From: an uncultured Phocaeicola sp.
GTDB taxonomy: Bacteria; Bacteroidota; Bacteroidia; Bacteroidales; Bacteroidaceae
Length of the DNA: 9,247 bases
Assembly (NCBI GenBank): GCA_948579315.1
Contig: CAPAOL010000029.1
Span: 1-9,247 of the forward strand
Direction: 5' to 3'
How positions within the stretch are numbered: position 1 is the stretch's first letter; every line of letters begins with the position of its first letter. The translations under genes and the position numbers were made by a program. Below, piece by piece: positions 5,236 to 9,247 of the stretch. Below the pieces are notes generated by a model, which worked only from the letters and a program-made list of their open reading frames with translations, was not told the DNA's origin and searched no databases.

Positions 5236-8200
5236 ATGTATCGTTCTATACTATATTTGATTATCGTCTTATGCCTGCCATTTAATTTATTTGCAGAAAC
5301 TTCTTTCAAAAGAATATTCGAGAATTTCTATTTAGGCTCAAACAGTTCGGTCTGTTCTTTGCATGAAGATAAACAGGGATATATTTGGGCTGGAACCAGT
5401 AATGGATTGTGCCGTTTTAACGGGCTGGAATTTGAAAGATATCAGGCAGACTCTATGCAGTGCTGTGTACAGGATATTCAATCGGAGTCAGACGGGCTTT
5501 GGGTGGCGTCCGATAGAGGAATGAAATTTTTCTCTTATAGCGATGGTCGTTTTTATCCATGTAGTCTGACCTCAGGGATAAAAGAGGAGAACATGTCAAC
5601 ATCTATATGTAAATTGGTCAGAGATGAAAAAGGTTTGTTTGTATTAGACTGGCGCGGAAGAATTTGCAAACATGTGGGACAGCGGGAATTTGCAGCTTGT
5701 TTTGACGATGTCGATACTTTCTATGGTTTTGCTTCTTATAAGCCGGGGTTGCTCATCGCTTCAGGAGCGAACGGGCTTTGGCTTTTATCTACCGAGAACG
5801 GTAAGGTGGTCAGTCACTTGGCCTATCATTCTGTTGTGATGTCCTATCGCACTACGGTTTATTATGATAAGCACAATGATGTAGGATACGTAGGCTATGG
5901 CATCGGTTTCAAGAGCATTGCTTTCCGTATAGTCGGCAATGAAATCCGGCGGGTGGATTCGGAAGGGTGCGTGCCAGACAATCTGATGGCTGTTGTAGAA
6001 TATAGAGGAAAGACGATATTTGCCGTTGACGGTGAGGGATTGTTGTTGAAGGAAGGCGGGCGGATGGAGAAAATCTCACCGGATAACAGCAATTTGTCCA
6101 GCGATGCGATTTATTCCTTGTTTGTCGACTCTAAGGATAACCTATGGATGGGGTCTTACCGCCACGGAATCAGTCTGTATTCGGAACATCTTGGCAATTT
6201 TAAGACGATGACGCGCAGAAACAGCAGGCTTACTTACGATATTGTGACGGCGGTGGTGGCGGACAAAGAAAAGCTTTATTTAGGACTGGATGGCGGTGGA
6301 ATGGAGATATACGACCGTAGCACAGGAACATCGCGTACTTATACCACTGCCAACAGTGCCATCCCCGGCAACAATGTACTTTCCCTTATCAAAGACGAAG
6401 ACGACCTATGGATGGGCATCTATACGAAAGGACTTGTGAAATATTCCATCAGTAAGAATCAATTCGTTACTTATTCCATGACAATGGCTGATGAGAATGA
6501 GAACGGTGTAGAGAACAATGTGTGGACGATTGCCGATGACGGACACGGACATATTTGGATTGGCGGATTCAGCGTTTATGTGTTGGATAAGAAGAACGGC
6601 AAACTCAAGTGTGTACAGGGACTGGACGGAGTGCAGTGTTCTGCCATCATTTGCCGCGGGCATTATCTTTGGATTTCATCTACCCGGAAAGGAATATTCA
6701 AGATAGATACACGTACTTGTCGCATCACCAGGCACTATGATATGCAGTCGAAAGATATCCGTCTTCCTTCCAACTGCCTGAAATATCTATTCATGGATAC
6801 GGACGGAAAGATTTGGTTCTCTACGGTTACGTCTGACTTCTATTCGCTGGACGAACGTGACGGGACGTTCAAGCTGTATACAGCTAACGAGGGACTGACC
6901 GATTCCAATGTCACCTCTATCGAAGAAGATAATGACGGCAATCTTTGGTTGGCTACTTCGAGCGGATTGTTTCGGATGAACAAGCAGACAGAGCGTTTCG
7001 TACGCTTTGATGTAAAAGAGATAGAGCAGGCTTCGTATACCTATAACTCCAGTACGTTTGACGGAGAGGAGATGTTTTTCGGCAATGTGAGCGGGCTCGT
7101 CTATTTCAATCCGGCGCAGATAAACTACCGCCAACGATATGAAGCGGTAAATTTCACTTCTTTGCGACTGTTGAATGACGAGAAAGAGGAGTTCACGTTG
7201 TTAGGAGAGGAGTGCAAGGAATTGACGTTACATTATGACCAAAATTTCTTCACCATTGCTTATAGTGTGCCCGAATACCTGTTTCCCGGCAGAGTACGTT
7301 TCTCCGGTTGGTTGAAAAACTTAGAGAATGGCTGGCGGGATTTGGATAGTAGTCGGGAGGTGACCTATACCAATGTACCGCCCGGTGAATATGAGTTTCA
7401 TATTCGTTGCATTAACGACAACGGGTTATGGGGAAAATCTTCGGTATTTAAGTTGACTATTACTCCGCCTTGGTGGAAAACCTCTTGGGCTATCTGCCTG
7501 TGGATATTGTTGGCACTGGGTACGGTGGCAGGTAGTATTTGGCTCTATCTGCATGAACAGAAAATAAAGTATCGTCTGCAAATTAACGAGGTAGAGAAGA
7601 ATACGATGAAGAAACTGAACGAAGAGAAGTTGGATTTCTACACTTATATCACTCACGAGTTGCGCACACCGGTGTTCCTTATCGCTGCGCAATTGGAAGA
7701 ACTGATAGAGACGCGCCATTCGCCAGTGCAGGTTCCTTTGTCTTACTTGCTTTCCATGCATCATAGTTCGTTGAAGCTGAACAAGTTGATTAGCCGTGTA
7801 ATAGACTTGCGAAAAATGGATTCTGGTAAGTTACAACTAAGCATACAGCGTAAAGATGTAGTGGATTTCTGTAATGAGCTGACGGACGATTACCGCAGGT
7901 TGTGCCGACAGAAAGAGATAACTTATACGTTCTGCTGTGCGGAGACGGAGATTATGCTTGATTTTGATGCCGAGAAACTCGAAATCATTCTTACGAACCT
8001 GATATCCAATGCATTCAAGTATACGAAGGAGGGAGGAACGGTGACGCTCACAGTGAGGAACCGTCCGGATGCTGTTTGCTTCTCGGTTGAAGATAACGGA
8101 ATAGGTATCGCGGAAGAGATGCGCGATACGATTTTCGAGAATTTTTTCCGTACGGAGCGGGGCAAGAAGCAGGGAGAAGGCGATGGGATGGGACTGTCGT

Positions 8201-9132
8201 TCGTCAAGACATTGGTTGAGCTTCATGGGGGAGAAATCCGTGTGGAAAGTGAACTGAACCAAGGCTCTGCATTTCTTTTCACTATTCCCCGTAAGGAGCT
8301 GGAGAGCAAAGACTGTCCGATATGCATCGAGTCGTTGTTGGTAGACGATGTGCAGCGGTCGGAACCAAAGCCCGTTTCTAATCCTACCGCCACTCATTCC
8401 ATTCTGCTGATAGATGACGAACGCGAAACGGTGAATATCCTTGAACGGTATCTCTCGTCCGACTTTAAGATATACAAAGCGTATGACGGAGAAGAGGGGT
8501 TGGAGATTGCCGGCAGGGAACTTCCGGACATTGTTGTCTGCGACCTGATGATGCCGCGCATGAATGGGCAGGAGTTTTTGGAGCGGATGAAGAACGATAA
8601 GAAGCTGGCGCACATCAAAGTCATCATATTTACGGCGAAAAACTCGGAAGAGGATATGCTGAAGGCTTTCGACAGTGGGGCGGACGTATACTTGTCCAAG
8701 CCGATTTCCTTAAAACTCTTGCGCAAACGTATTGAGCGGTTAGTGGTGCAGTCGGAGAATGCTGCCATTATCAGCACCATTGCCACCGAGCAGAAGACGT
8801 ATACGAAAGAGGAGCAGATATTTCTGTTGCGCTGTCGGGAAATCATAGATGATAATTTATGCAATGAAGAGTTTGATGTAGACCTGATGGCTGCTAAGTT
8901 GGCGATGAGCCATTCTACACTTTATAAGAAAATCAGACAAATGACAGGCAATTCCCTGATTGAGTTTATCAATGATTATAAGATATATAAAGCCGTTCAA
9001 CTTTTCCGGCAGGGAGCATCGAATGTAGAGGAAGTCAGCAAGCAATGTGGTTTCCGGGATGTGAAAAGTTTCCGCAATGCTTTCAAGAAGAATATGAATC
9101 AGACTCCGAAGGCTTTTATACAAAGTCTGTAG
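5236..9132 (+). CDS. Hybrid two-component system sensor/regulator (HTCS)
   Basis: One 1298-residue inner-membrane chain combines glycan sensing and transcription control. From the ATG at 5236 a signal segment (1-20, SILYLIIVLCLPFNLFA) leads to a periplasmic two-component-regulator propeller (about 21-660) with blade motifs such as GYIWAGTSNGL, DNLWMGSYRHGI, GHIWIGGF and GNLWLATSSGLF (near 42, 295, 432 and 562). A Y_Y_Y-type domain follows (about 677-742), then a membrane helix (751-772). In the cytoplasm are a HisKA domain with His807 (THELRTP), an ATPase domain with NLISNAFKYT, DNGIGI and GDGMGLS (about 921-988), a receiver (about 1055-1165) with Asp1060/1061, phosphoacceptor Asp1103, Thr1133 and Lys1155, and a C-terminal AraC-type helix-turn-helix (about 1196-1298). 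All phosphotransfer residues are present. A TTG at 5191 would add 15 residues before the signal segment and is less likely. Such proteins usually bind an oligosaccharide and activate a nearby polysaccharide utilisation locus; the ligand is unknown, with pectic uronides a guess from the neighbours. Confidence 0.96.
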   Translation: MYRSILYLIIVLCLPFNLFAETSFKRIFENFYLGSNSSVCSLHEDKQGYIWAGTSNGLCRFNGLEFERYQADSMQCCVQDIQSESDGLWVASDRGMKFFSYSDGRFYPCSLTSGIKEENMSTSICKLVRDEKGLFVLDWRGRICKHVGQREFAACFDDVDTFYGFASYKPGLLIASGANGLWLLSTENGKVVSHLAYHSVVMSYRTTVYYDKHNDVGYVGYGIGFKSIAFRIVGNEIRRVDSEGCVPDNLMAVVEYRGKTIFAVDGEGLLLKEGGRMEKISPDNSNLSSDAIYSLFVDSKDNLWMGSYRHGISLYSEHLGNFKTMTRRNSRLTYDIVTAVVADKEKLYLGLDGGGMEIYDRSTGTSRTYTTANSAIPGNNVLSLIKDEDDLWMGIYTKGLVKYSISKNQFVTYSMTMADENENGVENNVWTIADDGHGHIWIGGFSVYVLDKKNGKLKCVQGLDGVQCSAIICRGHYLWISSTRKGIFKIDTRTCRITRHYDMQSKDIRLPSNCLKYLFMDTDGKIWFSTVTSDFYSLDERDGTFKLYTANEGLTDSNVTSIEEDNDGNLWLATSSGLFRMNKQTERFVRFDVKEIEQASYTYNSSTFDGEEMFFGNVSGLVYFNPAQINYRQRYEAVNFTSLRLLNDEKEEFTLLGEECKELTLHYDQNFFTIAYSVPEYLFPGRVRFSGWLKNLENGWRDLDSSREVTYTNVPPGEYEFHIRCINDNGLWGKSSVFKLTITPPWWKTSWAICLWILLALGTVAGSIWLYLHEQKIKYRLQINEVEKNTMKKLNEEKLDFYTYITHELRTPVFLIAAQLEELIETRHSPVQVPLSYLLSMHHSSLKLNKLISRVIDLRKMDSGKLQLSIQRKDVVDFCNELTDDYRRLCRQKEITYTFCCAETEIMLDFDAEKLEIILTNLISNAFKYTKEGGTVTLTVRNRPDAVCFSVEDNGIGIAEEMRDTIFENFFRTERGKKQGEGDGMGLSFVKTLVELHGGEIRVESELNQGSAFLFTIPRKELESKDCPICIESLLVDDVQRSEPKPVSNPTATHSILLIDDERETVNILERYLSSDFKIYKAYDGEEGLEIAGRELPDIVVCDLMMPRMNGQEFLERMKNDKKLAHIKVIIFTAKNSEEDMLKAFDSGADVYLSKPISLKLLRKRIERLVVQSENAAIISTIATEQKTYTKEEQIFLLRCREIIDDNLCNEEFDVDLMAAKLAMSHSTLYKKIRQMTGNSLIEFINDYKIYKAVQLFRQGASNVEEVSKQCGFRDVKSFRNAFKKNMNQTPKAFIQSL

Positions 9133-9160
9133 GATTGCTTGACCGTATCGGTGGCTATCG

Positions 9161-9247
9161 CTTGGTACGGTAGTTTCCATTACTTGGCACGGCAGTTCCC
9201 ATTGCTTGGCACAGCAGTTCCCATTGCTTGGCACGACAGTTCCCATT
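9161..9247. repeat. 22-base tandem repeat, four copies, running off the window
   Basis: Head-to-tail units lie at 9161-9182, 9183-9204, 9205-9226 and 9227-9247 (the last cut after 21 bases). Each begins CTTGGYAC and ends GTTYCCATT plus one base. Units 2, 3 and 4 differ from one another by one or two bases; unit 1 differs from unit 2 at four positions. There are no spacers between units, so this is not a CRISPR array. A 22-base period is not a multiple of three, so it does not encode a protein repeat in one frame. The array starts 28 bases after the HTCS stop codon and probably continues to the right. Confidence 0.9.

Noticed and set aside
7837..8613. A 258-codon minus-strand open frame inside the HTCS gene
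   Set aside because: It is antisense to the kinase and receiver domains, which have intact catalytic motifs. Its own translation has no family features, so it is a mirror of the coding bias.
9142..9171. Hairpin ACCGTA/TACGGT as the HTCS terminator
   Set aside because: Only six pairs, an 18-base loop and no T tract after it; no clear terminator for the HTCS gene is visible before the window ends.
8857..9246. A minus-strand open frame of 129 codons across the end of the HTCS gene and the tandem repeat
   Set aside because: It lies mostly antisense to the conserved AraC-type domain. Its first part is just the 22-base repeat read in shifting frames, and it shows no recognisable domain.
9161..9247. 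CRISPR array
   Set aside because: Units are directly abutted with no unique spacers, and no cas genes are present.

Overview
The window looks like chromosomal DNA of a gut Bacteroides (Bacteroidetes). Three things point there. The right-hand gene is a very large hybrid two-component system (HTCS), with periplasmic propeller, histidine kinase, receiver and AraC-type DNA-binding parts in one chain, an architecture typical of Bacteroides glycan-utilisation loci. The promoters fit the Bacteroidetes pattern (TTTG about 19 bases before TAnnTTTG). The genes lack clear Shine-Dalgarno sequences and sit behind A/T-rich leaders. The species call is inference.

Left half (143-4755): a divergent hexuronate catabolism locus. 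On the minus strand a LacI-family repressor gene is followed 30 bases later by uxaA (altronate dehydratase). On the plus strand are kdgK (2-keto-3-deoxygluconate kinase) and eda (KDPG aldolase). Together the enzymes form the lower pathway: altronate to 2-keto-3-deoxygluconate (KDG), to 2-keto-3-deoxy-6-phosphogluconate (KDPG), to pyruvate plus glyceraldehyde 3-phosphate. The upper steps (uxaC, uxaB) are not in the window. The 254-base divergent spacer holds two nearly identical 17-base sites, TTTGTGCYCGCACACRA, whose inverted-repeat cores are 82 bases apart. One overlaps the kdgK promoter and the other lies in the lacI leader. A near-perfect 28-base palindrome sits between them, where the two promoters meet. 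This layout suggests that the LacI protein controls both arms and its own gene.

Middle (4756-5235): about 480 bases with no gene. It carries three successive hairpins (4798-4825, 4826-4876, 4906-4940), at least two of them terminator-like, then a weak candidate promoter and a small leader hairpin ahead of the HTCS gene.

Right half (5236-9132): the 1298-residue HTCS, full length with all the expected phosphotransfer residues. Such proteins usually control a neighbouring polysaccharide utilisation locus. The uronate genes next door make a uronate-containing glycan such as pectin a reasonable guess for the signal, but nothing in the sequence proves it.

Right edge (9161-9247): at least four head-to-tail copies of a 22-base repeat, cut by the window end. 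Together with the operator layout, this is the least explained element here. I found no clearly new enzyme system; the unusual content is regulatory and repetitive DNA.
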